A DNA stretch of 58,578 nucleotides, from contig CALUGP010000017.1 in assembly GCA_944320195.1 (NCBI GenBank), positions 1 through 58,578 on the forward strand, given 5' to 3'. Made by a program: the position numbers and the translations under genes. This DNA is from an uncultured Prevotella sp. Its GTDB lineage: Bacteria > Bacteroidota > Bacteroidia > Bacteroidales > Bacteroidaceae. Positions 16,763 to 25,760 of the stretch are shown here, in pieces; position 1 is the first letter of the stretch; every line of letters begins with the position of its first letter. The notes beneath the pieces were generated by a model. The model ran no database searches. It was given only the letters and a program-made list of their open reading frames with translations, and had not been told where the DNA came from.

Positions 16763-16800
16763 CATTCGCATTAACTCACGAACTTAATACAAAAATCATT

Positions 16801-17436
16801 ATGACACCAAAAGAGACACGCAACGAGAGGCTTGCACAGAAGATGATAAAGAACCTTGTGCGCCGCAACTTCGAGGCAATATACTGCCCCACGGCGGCCG
16901 AGGCAGTGGAGAAAGTGTCGGCCATGATACCCGACGGCAGCACCGTGACATGGGGCGGCTCTATGACCATACGCGACATGGGACTGACCGAAGCACTGCA
17001 CAAGCGCAAGCTTGACATCCTTGACCGCGACCTTGCCGCCGACCGCGACGAGGCGCAGCGCATATACCGCGAGGCCTTCTCGGCCGACTTCTACCTGACC
17101 AGCGCCAACGCCATAAGCGAGGACGGAGTCATCGTCAACATCGACGGCAACGGCAACCGCGTGGCCGCGATCACCTTCGGGCCTAAGAAGGTGATACTCG
17201 TAATAGGCCTTAACAAGGTGGCGCAAGACGTGAACGCCGCACTGGCCCGTGCCCGCTCTACGGCAAGCCCGATAAACGCGGCACGCTTCGACATCAAGAC
17301 CCCGTGCCAGGCAGACGGCGTTTGCCACAACTGCAATTCGCCAGAAAGCATCTGCAACTACATCCACTTCATGCGCAACTCCCACCCGGCAGGCCGACAC
17401 ACGGTGGTGCTGGTGGGCGAGGATTTGGGGTACTAG
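16801..17436 (+). CDS. LUD-domain protein with a four-cysteine C-terminal motif
   Basis: 211 residues from ATG 16801. It belongs to the LUD (lactate utilisation, LutB/LutC-like) superfamily: TVTWGGSMTIRDMGLTEAL, ANAISEDGVIVNIDGNGNR and VILVIGLNKV are typical blocks. Near the C-terminus four cysteines (Cys169, 175, 178, 185; C-x5-C-x2-C-x6-C) could bind a metal or Fe-S cluster. The start was chosen because the -7 element lies at 16755-16762. It is transcribed apart from the lutABC operon 6 kb downstream. The substrate is unknown; the family only suggests a redox or organic-acid role. Confidence 0.8.
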   Translation: MTPKETRNERLAQKMIKNLVRRNFEAIYCPTAAEAVEKVSAMIPDGSTVTWGGSMTIRDMGLTEALHKRKLDILDRDLAADRDEAQRIYREAFSADFYLTSANAISEDGVIVNIDGNGNRVAAITFGPKKVILVIGLNKVAQDVNAALARARSTASPINAARFDIKTPCQADGVCHNCNSPESICNYIHFMRNSHPAGRHTVVLVGEDLGY

Positions 17437-17445
17437 GAAGTGAAA

Positions 17446-17526
17446 AGTTAAGAGTTAAGAATTAAGAATTAAGAAAACTACCGGCATTGCATATTTTCTT
17501 AATTCTTAATTCTTAACTCTTAATTA
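17446..17526. repeat. Heptad inverted-repeat hairpin 3
   Basis: The left arm AGTTAAGAGTTAAGAATTAA with GAATTAAGAAAA (17446-17477) pairs with 17494-17526 around a short loop containing CCGGCATTGC. It lies between the LUD gene and topB. Confidence 0.75.
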
Positions 17527-17557
17527 AACAAAAGTTCTTAACTCTTAACTTACATAA

Positions 17558-19603
17558 ATGATTGTCTGCATCGCCGAGAAACCGAGCGTGGCACGCGACA
17601 TAGCGCGCATACTGGGCGCAACGACCACACACAAAGGATACATCGAAGGCAACGGTTACCAGGTAACGTGGACTTTCGGCCACCTGTGCACGCTGAAAGA
17701 GCCCGACGACTACACACCCATGTGGAAACGGTGGTCGCTCGGCTCGCTGCCGATGATACCCCAACGTTTCGGCATCAAGCTCATAAAAGACAAGGGAGTG
17801 GCCGAACAGTTTGCCGTGATAGAACGCCTCATGCAGGCCGCCGACGGCATAATAAACTGCGGCGACGCCGGACAGGAAGGCGAACTCATACAACGCTGGG
17901 TGATGCAGAAGGCGCAGGCAAAGTGCCCTGTGAAGCGCCTGTGGATCTCGTCGATGACCGACGAGGCCATACGCGAAGGCTTCCGCACGCTGAAAGACCA
18001 AGAGGAATACCAGCCCCTGTACCTCGCCGGACTGAGCCGCGCAATAGGCGACTGGCTATTGGGAATGAACGCAACGCGCCTGTACACGCTGAAATACGGA
18101 CAAAACCGCCAGGTACTGTCCGTAGGACGTGTGCAGACACCCACCCTCGCGCTCATAGTAAACCGCCAGAAGGAAATAGACAACTTCAAGCCCGAGCCTT
18201 ACTGGGTGCTCTCCACGGTTTACCGCGACACGCTCTTCACCGCCACCAAGGGCAAATTCACAAGCAAGGAAGAAGGCGAACAGTCGTTTGCCAGAATAGA
18301 AGGAAAGCCCTTCACCGTGACCGACGTGCAAAAGAAAGCCGGCAAGGAGGCCCCACCCCACCTCTACGACCTCACTTCATTGCAGGTGGACTGCAACAAG
18401 AAATTCTCAATGAGCGCCGAAACTACGCTCAATGTGATACAGTCCCTCTACGAGAAAAAGCTCACAACATACCCCCGCGTGGACACGCAGTACCTCAGCG
18501 ACGACATCTATCCCAAGTGCGCCGCCACCCTTCGCGGCCTTCGCGGATACGAAGCGTTCACCCAACCGCTGGCCGGGAAGCCCCTGCCAAAGAGCAAGAA
18601 AGTGTTCGACACGTCAAAAGTGACCGACCACCACGCCATCATACCCACCGGCATTCCCGCCCAAAATCTCACAGACCTGGAACATCATGTCTACGACTTG
18701 GTGGCCCGGCGCTTCATCAGCGTGTTCTATCCTGACTGCAAGTTCTCCACAACCACGGTCACCGGAAAGGTTGACGACATAGAGTTCAAGGTCAGCGGCA
18801 AACAGATTCTCGACCCGGGGTGGCGCATTCTGTACGCGAAAGACATGCCGTCAGCCGACAACGATAGCCCCAAACAACAAGACGAAGAGCGCACATTGCC
18901 CTCATTCGCCAAGGGAGAGAGCGGTCCCCACACGCCTACGCTTACCGAGAAATGGACCACTCCGCCCAAATACTATACCGAAGCAACGCTGCTGCGCGCC
19001 ATGGAGACGGCCGGCAAGTTTGTTGAAGACGAAGAGCTGCGCGCCGTCTTGAAGGAAAACGGCATCGGAAGACCATCGTCAAGGGCGAACATCATCGAGA
19101 CTTTGTTCAAAAGACGCTACATAAAACGCGAGCGCAAAAACATTGTGGCCACGCCGACGGGCATTGAACTGATCGGCACCATTAAGGAAGAATTGCTCAA
19201 AAGCTGCGAACTCACCGGCATCTGGGAGAAAAAACTGCGCGACATAGAGCATCAGAAATATGATGCGGGACAATTCATCGACGAACTTAAACAGCAAATC
19301 ACATCAATCGTCAACGACGTGCTGGCCGACAACAGCAACCGGCACGTAACCATAATGACCGACGACGACCTGAAGAAAAAGACAAAAAAAAAGACCGCAA
19401 CGCCAAAACCGAAAAAACCGGCAACAACAAAAACCGACACAGGAAAGGCCGAACAGCATGCGCAAACGCTGCCTGCCGACGACTCAATCATAAGCAGCGC
19501 CTGCCCCGTATGCGGCAAAGGACACATCATTAAAGGGAAAACCGCCTACGGATGCGACCGCTGGCGTGAGGGCTGCACATTCCGCCTGCCGTTCAAACAA
19601 TAA
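17558..19603 (+). CDS. topB: DNA topoisomerase III (type IA)
   Basis: 681 residues. It relaxes or decatenates DNA by a single-strand passage through a 5'-phosphotyrosine. The N-terminal Toprim domain shows the catalytic Glu in MIVCIAEKPSVARD (Glu7) and CGDAGQEGELIQRW; the usual second Asp of the D-x-D pair is Gly105 here. The catalytic Tyr is Tyr305 (LTTYPRVDTQYLS). GIGRPSSRANIIETLF is the conserved late block. A Lys-rich linker (about 607-632) leads to a C-terminal zinc finger starting ACPVCGKGHI and closing with two further cysteines. No mobile-element genes surround it, so I regard it as the chromosomal enzyme. Confidence 0.95.
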   Translation: MIVCIAEKPSVARDIARILGATTTHKGYIEGNGYQVTWTFGHLCTLKEPDDYTPMWKRWSLGSLPMIPQRFGIKLIKDKGVAEQFAVIERLMQAADGIINCGDAGQEGELIQRWVMQKAQAKCPVKRLWISSMTDEAIREGFRTLKDQEEYQPLYLAGLSRAIGDWLLGMNATRLYTLKYGQNRQVLSVGRVQTPTLALIVNRQKEIDNFKPEPYWVLSTVYRDTLFTATKGKFTSKEEGEQSFARIEGKPFTVTDVQKKAGKEAPPHLYDLTSLQVDCNKKFSMSAETTLNVIQSLYEKKLTTYPRVDTQYLSDDIYPKCAATLRGLRGYEAFTQPLAGKPLPKSKKVFDTSKVTDHHAIIPTGIPAQNLTDLEHHVYDLVARRFISVFYPDCKFSTTTVTGKVDDIEFKVSGKQILDPGWRILYAKDMPSADNDSPKQQDEERTLPSFAKGESGPHTPTLTEKWTTPPKYYTEATLLRAMETAGKFVEDEELRAVLKENGIGRPSSRANIIETLFKRRYIKRERKNIVATPTGIELIGTIKEELLKSCELTGIWEKKLRDIEHQKYDAGQFIDELKQQITSIVNDVLADNSNRHVTIMTDDDLKKKTKKKTATPKPKKPATTKTDTGKAEQHAQTLPADDSIISSACPVCGKGHIIKGKTAYGCDRWREGCTFRLPFKQ

Positions 19604-19630
19604 AAAGCAAGGAAACGAGTTATTATAGAT

Positions 19631-21697
19631 GTGAAAACATCTGCATACATAATAATGTGCGCCACGGCGCTGCTCACCATCTCATGCGGTGCCGACCACT
19701 ACATGAAAAAAGGCGAGAAAGCCCTTGCCGTAGGCGAATATTTCGACGCGGCGGAGGATTTCAAGGTGGCTTACAACAAGACTCCGACCAAGGAAAGAGC
19801 AAAGCGCGGACAACGCGCGGCCAAACTCGCCTACTGCTACGACCGCATCAACGCCAACGCAAAGGCAATAGCCGCATACCGCAACGTCATCCGCTACAAG
19901 CAGGACAGCATCGGAACACACCTCGCCCTGGCACGCCTGCTGATGAAGGCGGCCGCATACAAGGAGGCGGCAAAAGAATACCAATTGGTATTAGACACGC
20001 TGCCAGACAACCAGCAGGCCAAGACCGGACTGCTATCCGCACGCACTGCGCAGGCCGAAAAAGCCGCAGGCTCGCGCTACATAGTCAAGAAGATGGACCT
20101 GTTCAACTCCCGAAGGGCCGACTATTCACCGATGCTCTTCGGCGAAGAGTACGACCAACTATACTTCACCTCAACCAGAAACGAGGCGCAGGGAGACGAA
20201 CTAAGCGGAATAACAGGCACAAAAAACGGAGACATATTTTATTCTCAAAAGGACGAAACGGGCAAATGGCAACGCCCGGAGGCCATCGAGTCTGGGCTGA
20301 ACTCGGAATACGACGAGGGCGCATGTTGCTTCACGCCAGACCAGAGGGAGATGTATCTCACCCAATGTGTCACCGACCCGAACTATCCACGATACGCAAC
20401 CATAGCCACATCGACACGCAGTGACGCCGCATGGGGCAAGCCACAGACGCTCGAACTGACACGAGACACGCTGTCAAGCTACGCCCATCCGGCCATATCT
20501 CCAGACGGGCAGTGGCTCTACTTCACGTCAGACATGCCCGGGGGAAAGGGCGGACTCGACATCTGGCGCGTCCGCATTACCGCCGCCGGATTAGGAGGAG
20601 TGGAAAATCTGGGCGCACCCATCAACACCGAGGGCGACGAGATATTTCCCACTTTCCGCCCGAACGGCGACCTGTACTTCTCTTCCGACGGGCACAAAGG
20701 GCTCGGCGGACTCGACATCTACATAGCCAAGGCCGACCCGAAGACGGGCCGTGTCACACTGGAACACCCCGGATATCCGCTCAACTCGCAGGCAGACGAC
20801 TTCGGCATGACGTTCGAGGGTCCCCACAACCGCGGCTTCTTCTCTTCCAACCGGGGCGACGCACGCGGCTACGACCACATCTACAGCTTCGAGAAACCCG
20901 AGATAATACAGACCGTGAAGGGATGGGTTTATGAAATGGAAGGCTATGAACTGCCCGAAGCCTTGGTGTACATGGTGGGCAGCGACGGCACCAACCTCAA
21001 GCTCAACGTTAAGGGGGACGGCTCGTTCACGCAGGTAATCAAACCCGACGTTGACTACATAATGCTGGCCACATGCAAAGGTTTCTTAAACCACAAAGAG
21101 GAACTCCGCGTCGAGCCTGTTGAAGAATCAAAGGAATACGTACTGCAATTCCCATTGGCATCGATACGCGTCCCGGTGCTGATTGACAACATCTTCTACG
21201 ACTTCGACAAGTATTCGCTGCGCCCGGAATCAGCCGCCGCACTCGACGAACTTGTGAAACTGCTCAACGAGAACCCGAATGTGACCATAGAACTGAGCGC
21301 ACACTGCGACTACAAGGGCAGCTCCGAGTACAACAAGACGCTGTCAGGGCGCAGGGCGCAGGCCGTTGCAGACTACCTGACGGAGCACGGCATAGCCAAA
21401 GACAGGCTGTCGCCGGTAGGTTACGGCAAGGAAAAGCCCAAGACAATACGCAAGAAACTTACAGAGAAATACCCGTGGCTCAAGGAAGGGGACGTGCTCA
21501 CCGAAGAGTTCATAAAGGCACTTGACCCAGAAAAACAGGAGACATGCAACCAGTTGAACCGCCGCACGGAGTTCCGCGTGATGCGCGTCACATACGGCAT
21601 GTATGACGAGAACGGCAACCTGAAGAGCCCTCCCAAACAACAAGAAACGGAAGGAAAAGGCATTGACGAAGGCGGATTTTATTTTGACTTCGAGTAA
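19631..21697 (+). CDS. porE: PorE-like OmpA-family lipoprotein of the type IX secretion system
   Basis: 688 residues, with a GTG start 28 bp after topB. SPII signal with lipobox LTISC (Cys19). Domain order matches PorE of Porphyromonas gingivalis: TPR helices (about 25-145), a beta-propeller built of PD40-type repeats (about 155-430, e.g. YSPMLFGEEYDQLYFTS, HPAISPDGQWLYFTSDMPGG, FRPNGDLYFSSDGHKGLGG), a small carboxypeptidase-regulatory-like domain (about 435-515), and a C-terminal OmpA domain (IFYDFDKYSLRPESAAALDE, then LSAHCDYKGSSEYNKTLSGR). PorE anchors the secretion machine to peptidoglycan. Other OmpA/TPR/PD40 lipoproteins share this layout, so the symbol is likely but not proven. Confidence 0.8.
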   Translation: MKTSAYIIMCATALLTISCGADHYMKKGEKALAVGEYFDAAEDFKVAYNKTPTKERAKRGQRAAKLAYCYDRINANAKAIAAYRNVIRYKQDSIGTHLALARLLMKAAAYKEAAKEYQLVLDTLPDNQQAKTGLLSARTAQAEKAAGSRYIVKKMDLFNSRRADYSPMLFGEEYDQLYFTSTRNEAQGDELSGITGTKNGDIFYSQKDETGKWQRPEAIESGLNSEYDEGACCFTPDQREMYLTQCVTDPNYPRYATIATSTRSDAAWGKPQTLELTRDTLSSYAHPAISPDGQWLYFTSDMPGGKGGLDIWRVRITAAGLGGVENLGAPINTEGDEIFPTFRPNGDLYFSSDGHKGLGGLDIYIAKADPKTGRVTLEHPGYPLNSQADDFGMTFEGPHNRGFFSSNRGDARGYDHIYSFEKPEIIQTVKGWVYEMEGYELPEALVYMVGSDGTNLKLNVKGDGSFTQVIKPDVDYIMLATCKGFLNHKEELRVEPVEESKEYVLQFPLASIRVPVLIDNIFYDFDKYSLRPESAAALDELVKLLNENPNVTIELSAHCDYKGSSEYNKTLSGRRAQAVADYLTEHGIAKDRLSPVGYGKEKPKTIRKKLTEKYPWLKEGDVLTEEFIKALDPEKQETCNQLNRRTEFRVMRVTYGMYDENGNLKSPPKQQETEGKGIDEGGFYFDFE

Positions 21698-21709
21698 AAC
21701 CCAAGTCTT

Positions 21710-22039
21710 TCAATCTTCAGCCAACACCTTGTATCCGCCCAAGAATATCACCGCAAACAGCAGCAGCCAAAGCAGATAAGGCCTGTCGGCTATCTCAGGA
21801 TTGGCCTTTACCGAGGCAACCAATACGCAAACGCCGTCAACAAGCGCGCCAAGCCAATCGAACAGCACCGCCAACGCCGCGCCCAACACCAGGCACACAG
21901 CCGTCCAAATGCGGTTGAGCCGCCGCTCGCGGTCGGGCAGGCGACGCGTCACCCGGCGCGAAAAGCCGTTGTCCGCCACGTCTATCTTATTCTCGTCAAA
22001 GAACTTACTTACCAAAAGTTCATCCCTATCATCCATCAT
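21710..22039 (-). CDS. Small two-helix membrane protein after the ECF sigma factor (DUF5056-like)
   Basis: 109 residues. A cytoplasmic N-terminal part (DDRDELLVSKFFDENK, VADNGFSRRVTRRLPD) is followed by two membrane segments (about 43-75 and 88-104). The start overlaps the end of the sigma-factor gene by 11 bp, so the two are translationally linked. Position and topology suggest an anti-sigma factor or sigma partner; this is inference, since no known anti-sigma domain is visible. Confidence 0.7.
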   Translation of the reverse strand: MMDDRDELLVSKFFDENKIDVADNGFSRRVTRRLPDRERRLNRIWTAVCLVLGAALAVLFDWLGALVDGVCVLVASVKANPEIADRPYLLWLLLFAVIFLGGYKVLAED

Positions 22040-22565
22040 ATCCGTTCTCCCTTAAATACGTTGCAAGTTTGGATTTGCCACGGTGAAGGTGCGACTTCAC
22101 CGTGTTTTCAGTCATTCCGCTTATCTCGGCGATGCGTTTTACGGGCTGTCCCTCCATCAGCCTGAGCGTAACGCAGAGCCGCTCTTCCGGCATCAGTAGT
22201 CTCAAGCCCGAGTAGATGTCAATCTTCAGTCCCTTGTCTGAGGCTCCGCCGTCGATGCGTTCGGCGCGTGCGTCAATACCTTCGGTCTGTTTTCGCGACC
22301 TAACGTTGTCCAAGAGCACGCGGTAAGCTATGCGGTACAGCCAAGGGGCGAATCCGCCCACGTTGCGGAAAGAGGCGACATGCGTGTACGCCCTGATGAA
22401 AGTCTCCTGCGCCAAGTCGTCGCTCAGAGGCACGTCGCCCAGCGTCTGCGCCATGAAGAAACGGCGCACAGGCTCCTGGTACTTCCTCACAAGCGCGTCA
22501 AAGGCGCGCCTGTCGCCGAAAGCGGACACACGGGCTACAAGCGATATGTCGCTGAGAGATTTCAT
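22029..22565 (-). CDS. ECF-family RNA polymerase sigma factor
   Basis: 178 residues. Region 2 is seen in AFDALVRKYQEPVRRFFM, DDLAQETFIRAYTHVASF and NVGGFAPWLYRIAYRVLLDN. Region 4 has the helix-turn-helix LPEERLCVTLRL-like stretch (LMPEERLCVTLRLMEG), PVKRIAEISGMTENTVKSHL and HRGKSKL. There is no region 1 or 3, so it is a group 4 sigma factor. Its ATG overlaps the stop of the upstream membrane-protein gene (ATGA, 22562-22565), and its own stop overlaps the next gene. It probably responds to an envelope signal sensed by one of the two partners. Confidence 0.92.
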   Translation of the reverse strand: MKSLSDISLVARVSAFGDRRAFDALVRKYQEPVRRFFMAQTLGDVPLSDDLAQETFIRAYTHVASFRNVGGFAPWLYRIAYRVLLDNVRSRKQTEGIDARAERIDGGASDKGLKIDIYSGLRLLMPEERLCVTLRLMEGQPVKRIAEISGMTENTVKSHLHRGKSKLATYLRENGYDG

Positions 22566-23245
22566 CTTAAACTGCCGTCAATCGTCTCTTCCTTGTCTTC
22601 AGCCTCGTCCCTGCGCCTCGACGTGCGCCCTATCAAGGCCTGTCCGGCACCGTAAATGGCTATCATGAAGCCTATTCCGCATAATGTATGGCTATGCACG
22701 AAGAATGAGAACACTATCACGCCGAGGCCAATCGAGGCTGTGCGCACGCCCTTGCGGAAGAGCCGCTCCTTGCTTTCAAACGTGTCCCTGAACAAATCCT
22801 TCGGCAGAGACACACCTTTCTCGACAGCCTGCTCCATTATCCTGTAACGGTCGTTGTGCCGCCTGAACAGGAAGTAGAATATAAAGCATACCAGGACTAT
22901 GGGCGATGCCACGGCCACTATGCACAATATGACGCAGAATATCGCCACAATGATGCCGCCGGGGTTCTTCGTTGTAAGATATGCCATAAGCGTGAAAGGG
23001 CCGTCGACAGCTCTCCAAGCGGGGATGTCTTCCCGCCAGCCATCACTTGCCGAAGCCTCGGCAAAGCCTGAATCTGCGGCCGAGGCTACGCCCGTCGCTG
23101 CGCCCTCATACGCCTTTACGTCACCAGTATCTGCGGCCGCGACAGCCCGCACGACCTGCTTTGCCGGCTTTCCTGCCGGTGCCTGGGCCTGGACAGACAG
23201 GCCGAGCGATAAAAACATCACAAATGTTGCAATCAGTTTTTTCAT
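22562..23245 (-). CDS. Membrane protein heading the ECF operon (DUF6249-like)
   Basis: 227 residues. Signal peptide MKKLIATFVMFLSLGLSVQA, then a low-complexity Ala-rich exported stretch (to about residue 80), two adjacent hydrophobic segments (GGIIVAIFCVILCIVAVASP, IVLVCFIFYFLF), a cytosolic HNDRYRIMEQAVEKGVSLPK motif, and two more segments near residues 168-205. The helical motif before KGVSLPKDLF resembles DUF6249 proteins found next to ECF sigma factors in Bacteroidetes. ATGA overlap with the sigma gene. Probably part of the signal-sensing unit; the function is not known. Confidence 0.7.
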   Translation of the reverse strand: MKKLIATFVMFLSLGLSVQAQAPAGKPAKQVVRAVAAADTGDVKAYEGAATGVASAADSGFAEASASDGWREDIPAWRAVDGPFTLMAYLTTKNPGGIIVAIFCVILCIVAVASPIVLVCFIFYFLFRRHNDRYRIMEQAVEKGVSLPKDLFRDTFESKERLFRKGVRTASIGLGVIVFSFFVHSHTLCGIGFMIAIYGAGQALIGRTSRRRDEAEDKEETIDGSLR

Positions 23246-23397
23246 GTCTTCTTGTCTTTTGTTTCTGTATTACAGACGCTCAAAAATGCCTGAAAGTTGC
23301 ATCCGGCGGCAAGAAAAAGCATGTTTTAACAAACGTTTGCATATCAACGGTTCCGCCCTTCGCATCCGTTCTTGCAACGCATTGATACACAACGCGT

Positions 23398-23488
23398 TGC
23401 AAAAGGCCGTCTTTTGGAGTGCGATTTGCGGCCTTTCAGCCTGCGATTGACGGCCTTTTGGAAGCCAAAAGACGGCCTTTCGCAAACC
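23398..23488. repeat. GGCCGTC composite repeat, copy C
   Basis: Four units: TTGCAAAAGGCCGTCTTTTG, GCGATTTGCGGCCTTTC, GCGATTGACGGCCTTTTGG, AAAAGACGGCCTTTCGCAAA. It lies between divergent genes (ECF operon and lutABC). Confidence 0.8.
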
Positions 23489-23582
23489 TGTCTTTGCCCC
23501 ACCAGTGCGCAAAGACAACCGTATGCCAAGAAAAAACATGATGTTTTAACATTATGACGGCATGTGTATTAATGTTTTTTCG

Positions 23583-23590
23583 TACTTTTG
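23583..23590 (+). promoter_or_regulatory. Putative lutABC promoter, -7 element
   Basis: TACTTTTG matches TAnnTTTG and is followed by a leader of about 40 nt before the lutA ATG. Confidence 0.55.
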
Positions 23591-23637
23591 CGTTCAGGTA
23601 ATCGACGCATTACCGCACACAAGACATTATCGAATTT

Positions 23638-24375
23638 ATGAAAGTAGGATTATTCATACCGTGCTATGTGGACGCCCTTTACCCAGAAGTGGGCGTTGCG
23701 GCATACAAGCTTCTGCGTCACTTGCAGGTAGACGTGGACTACCCCATGGGCCAGACTTGCTGCGGACAACCCATGGCCAACGCCGGTTTCGAGAGCAAGG
23801 CGGAGGCCCTGGCCGGCCGCTATGACGACATGTTCAATGGCTACGACTATGTGGTTGCGCCCTCGGCCAGCTGCACCGCGTTCATCAGACTCAACCATCC
23901 GCGCCTCATGAAAGGCAAAGACAGGTGTGAGGCAGCCGGAAAGACGACGGACATCTGCGAGTTCCTGCACGACGTGTTGCAGGTGAAGTCGCTCCCGGGC
24001 AGGTTTCCCCACAAGGTGAGCCTGCACAACTCGTGCCACGGAGTGCGCGAACTCGGCCTGTCTTCGCCATCAGAGCGCAACATCCCGAAGTTCAACAAGA
24101 TAAAAGACCTGCTTTCGCTAGTCGACGGCATAACCGTCGTCGAGCCGGAACATGTTGACGAATGCTGCGGCTTCGGCGGCATGTTCTCCGTGGAAGAGCC
24201 TGCCGTGTCGACGCGCATGGGCATGGACAAGCTGGAAAGACATATCGCCACAGGCGCCGAATACGTCACCGGGCCTGACAGCTCGTGCCTGATGCACCTC
24301 GAAGGAGTGGCCCGCAGGCAGAAGAAAGACATAAGATTCATCCACGTTGTACAAATATTAGCGGCAGGACTATGA
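23638..24375 (+). CDS. lutA: L-lactate utilisation protein LutA ((Fe-S)-binding, glycolate-oxidase-subunit family)
   Basis: 245 residues. Two cysteine-rich CCG-type domains, which may hold Fe-S clusters: CYVDALYPEVGVAAYKLL with TCCGQPMANAGFES early, and LHNSCHGVRELGL with VDECCGFGGMFSVEEP and GPDSSCLMHL later. LutA, LutB and LutC together oxidise L-lactate to pyruvate in Bacillus. Length and motif order are standard. Its TGA overlaps the lutB ATG (ATGA at 24372-24375), showing tight coupling. Confidence 0.93.
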   Translation: MKVGLFIPCYVDALYPEVGVAAYKLLRHLQVDVDYPMGQTCCGQPMANAGFESKAEALAGRYDDMFNGYDYVVAPSASCTAFIRLNHPRLMKGKDRCEAAGKTTDICEFLHDVLQVKSLPGRFPHKVSLHNSCHGVRELGLSSPSERNIPKFNKIKDLLSLVDGITVVEPEHVDECCGFGGMFSVEEPAVSTRMGMDKLERHIATGAEYVTGPDSSCLMHLEGVARRQKKDIRFIHVVQILAAGL

Positions 24376-25760
24376 GCACACAACATTCAAAAGCGGCCCG
24401 GCGCTTCCTTGAGACGAACAGGAACGCACGCTGGCACGACGACACATTCTGGGCCCTACGCGCCAAGCGCGACGACATGGCGCACCAACTTGACGAGTGG
24501 GAAGAGCTGCGCGACATGGCAAGCGCCATAAAACGCCACACCGTGACACACCTCGACAAGTATCTTGAACAGTTCGCCGACAACGCCGAAAAGAACGGCG
24601 TACACGTACACTGGGCGAAAGACGCGGCCGAGTTCAACTCCACCGTGCTCTCCATCCTGCGCCGGCACGGCGTGAATAAAATGGTTAAGAGCAAGTCGAT
24701 GCTTACCGAGGAGTGCGGCATGAACGGCTATCTGGAGAGCAACGGCATAGACGTCGTGGAGACAGACCTCGGCGAACGCATCCTGCAACTGATGCACAAG
24801 AAGCCGTGCCATATCGTCGTTCCGGCCGTGCATATAACCCAGGAAGAGGTGGGAAAGCTGTTCGAGGAGAAGCTGGGGAGCGAGAAAGGCAACTATGCCC
24901 CAACCTATCTTACCTACCAGGCACGCCTCAGCCTGCGCAACGAGTTCATGACCGCCGGCGCGGGAATGACCGGAGCCAACTTCGGAGTGGCCGAAACGGG
25001 CGACGTGGTGGTGTGCACCAACGAGGGCAACGCCGACATGTCCACATCCATGCCGCTGCTCCACATCGTGGCGATGGGACTGGAAAAGGTGGTGCCCGAC
25101 TACCGTTCGCTGGCTGTTTTCCAGCGTCTGCTGTGCCGCGCGGCCACGGGGCAGCCAACCACATCTTTCACATCACACTTCCGCAAGCCGCGCCCAGGAG
25201 CCGAGATGCACATCGTCCTCGTCGACAACGGCCGCACCGACATCATTGCCGACCCTCTGCACTGGGAAACGCTGAAGTGCATACGCTGCGGTTCATGCAT
25301 GAACACGTGCCCCGTGTACAGGCGCAGCGGAGGATATTCGTACACGTACTTCATACCGGGACCTATCGGGATAAACCTCGGAATGCTGAAAGACAAGGCG
25401 AAATATGCCGACAATGTGAGCGCATGCACACTGTGTTGCTCGTGCGACAACGTGTGCCCAGTCCAGGTGAACCTGTCAGAACAGATATACCGCTGGCGGC
25501 AGACGCTCGACTCGATAGGCAAAGCCGACAAGATGAAGAAGGCCATGTCCGTGGGCATGAAGTACCTTTTCGAGAGGCCGCGGCTCTACAACACCGCACT
25601 TAAATTCGCCCCACTGGCCAACCACGTGCCGCGCGCGCTGATGTACAACAGCCTCAACGCATGGGGCTACGGCCACGAGATGCCGCGCTTCAGCAAGACT
25701 CCGTTCCATGAGACGGCCAAGAACTTGATGAGAAACAATAATGAAAAGGAGAAGAAATGA
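24372..25760 (+). CDS. lutB: L-lactate utilisation Fe-S protein LutB
   Basis: 462 residues from the ATG overlapping the lutA stop. The N-terminal two thirds is a LUD domain (SKSMLTEECGMNGYLES, GANFGVAETGDVVVCTNEGN). Two 4Fe-4S motifs follow: CIRCGSCMNTCPVY and CTLCCSCDNVCPVQ. The C-terminal helices (SLNAWGYGHEMPRFSKTPFH) are typical of LutB. It probably carries electrons from lactate to the quinone pool. The lutC ATG overlaps its stop (25757-25760). Confidence 0.94.
   Translation: MSTQHSKAARRFLETNRNARWHDDTFWALRAKRDDMAHQLDEWEELRDMASAIKRHTVTHLDKYLEQFADNAEKNGVHVHWAKDAAEFNSTVLSILRRHGVNKMVKSKSMLTEECGMNGYLESNGIDVVETDLGERILQLMHKKPCHIVVPAVHITQEEVGKLFEEKLGSEKGNYAPTYLTYQARLSLRNEFMTAGAGMTGANFGVAETGDVVVCTNEGNADMSTSMPLLHIVAMGLEKVVPDYRSLAVFQRLLCRAATGQPTTSFTSHFRKPRPGAEMHIVLVDNGRTDIIADPLHWETLKCIRCGSCMNTCPVYRRSGGYSYTYFIPGPIGINLGMLKDKAKYADNVSACTLCCSCDNVCPVQVNLSEQIYRWRQTLDSIGKADKMKKAMSVGMKYLFERPRLYNTALKFAPLANHVPRALMYNSLNAWGYGHEMPRFSKTPFHETAKNLMRNNNEKEKK

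Larger units (their letters stand above)
23246..23637. other. Divergent intergenic region with composite repeat and lutA promoter
   Basis: It holds repeat copy C (23398-23488) and the lutA -7 element (23583-23590). I see no gene in it. Confidence 0.6.

Noticed and set aside
17558-19603. Mobile-element origin of topB
   Set aside because: TopB is often carried on conjugative elements in this phylum, but no tra, mob, integrase or repeat ends are nearby.
24285-24371. Upstream extension of lutB
   Set aside because: The extension overlaps lutA coding sequence; the ATG at 24372 overlapping the lutA stop is the usual coupled start.
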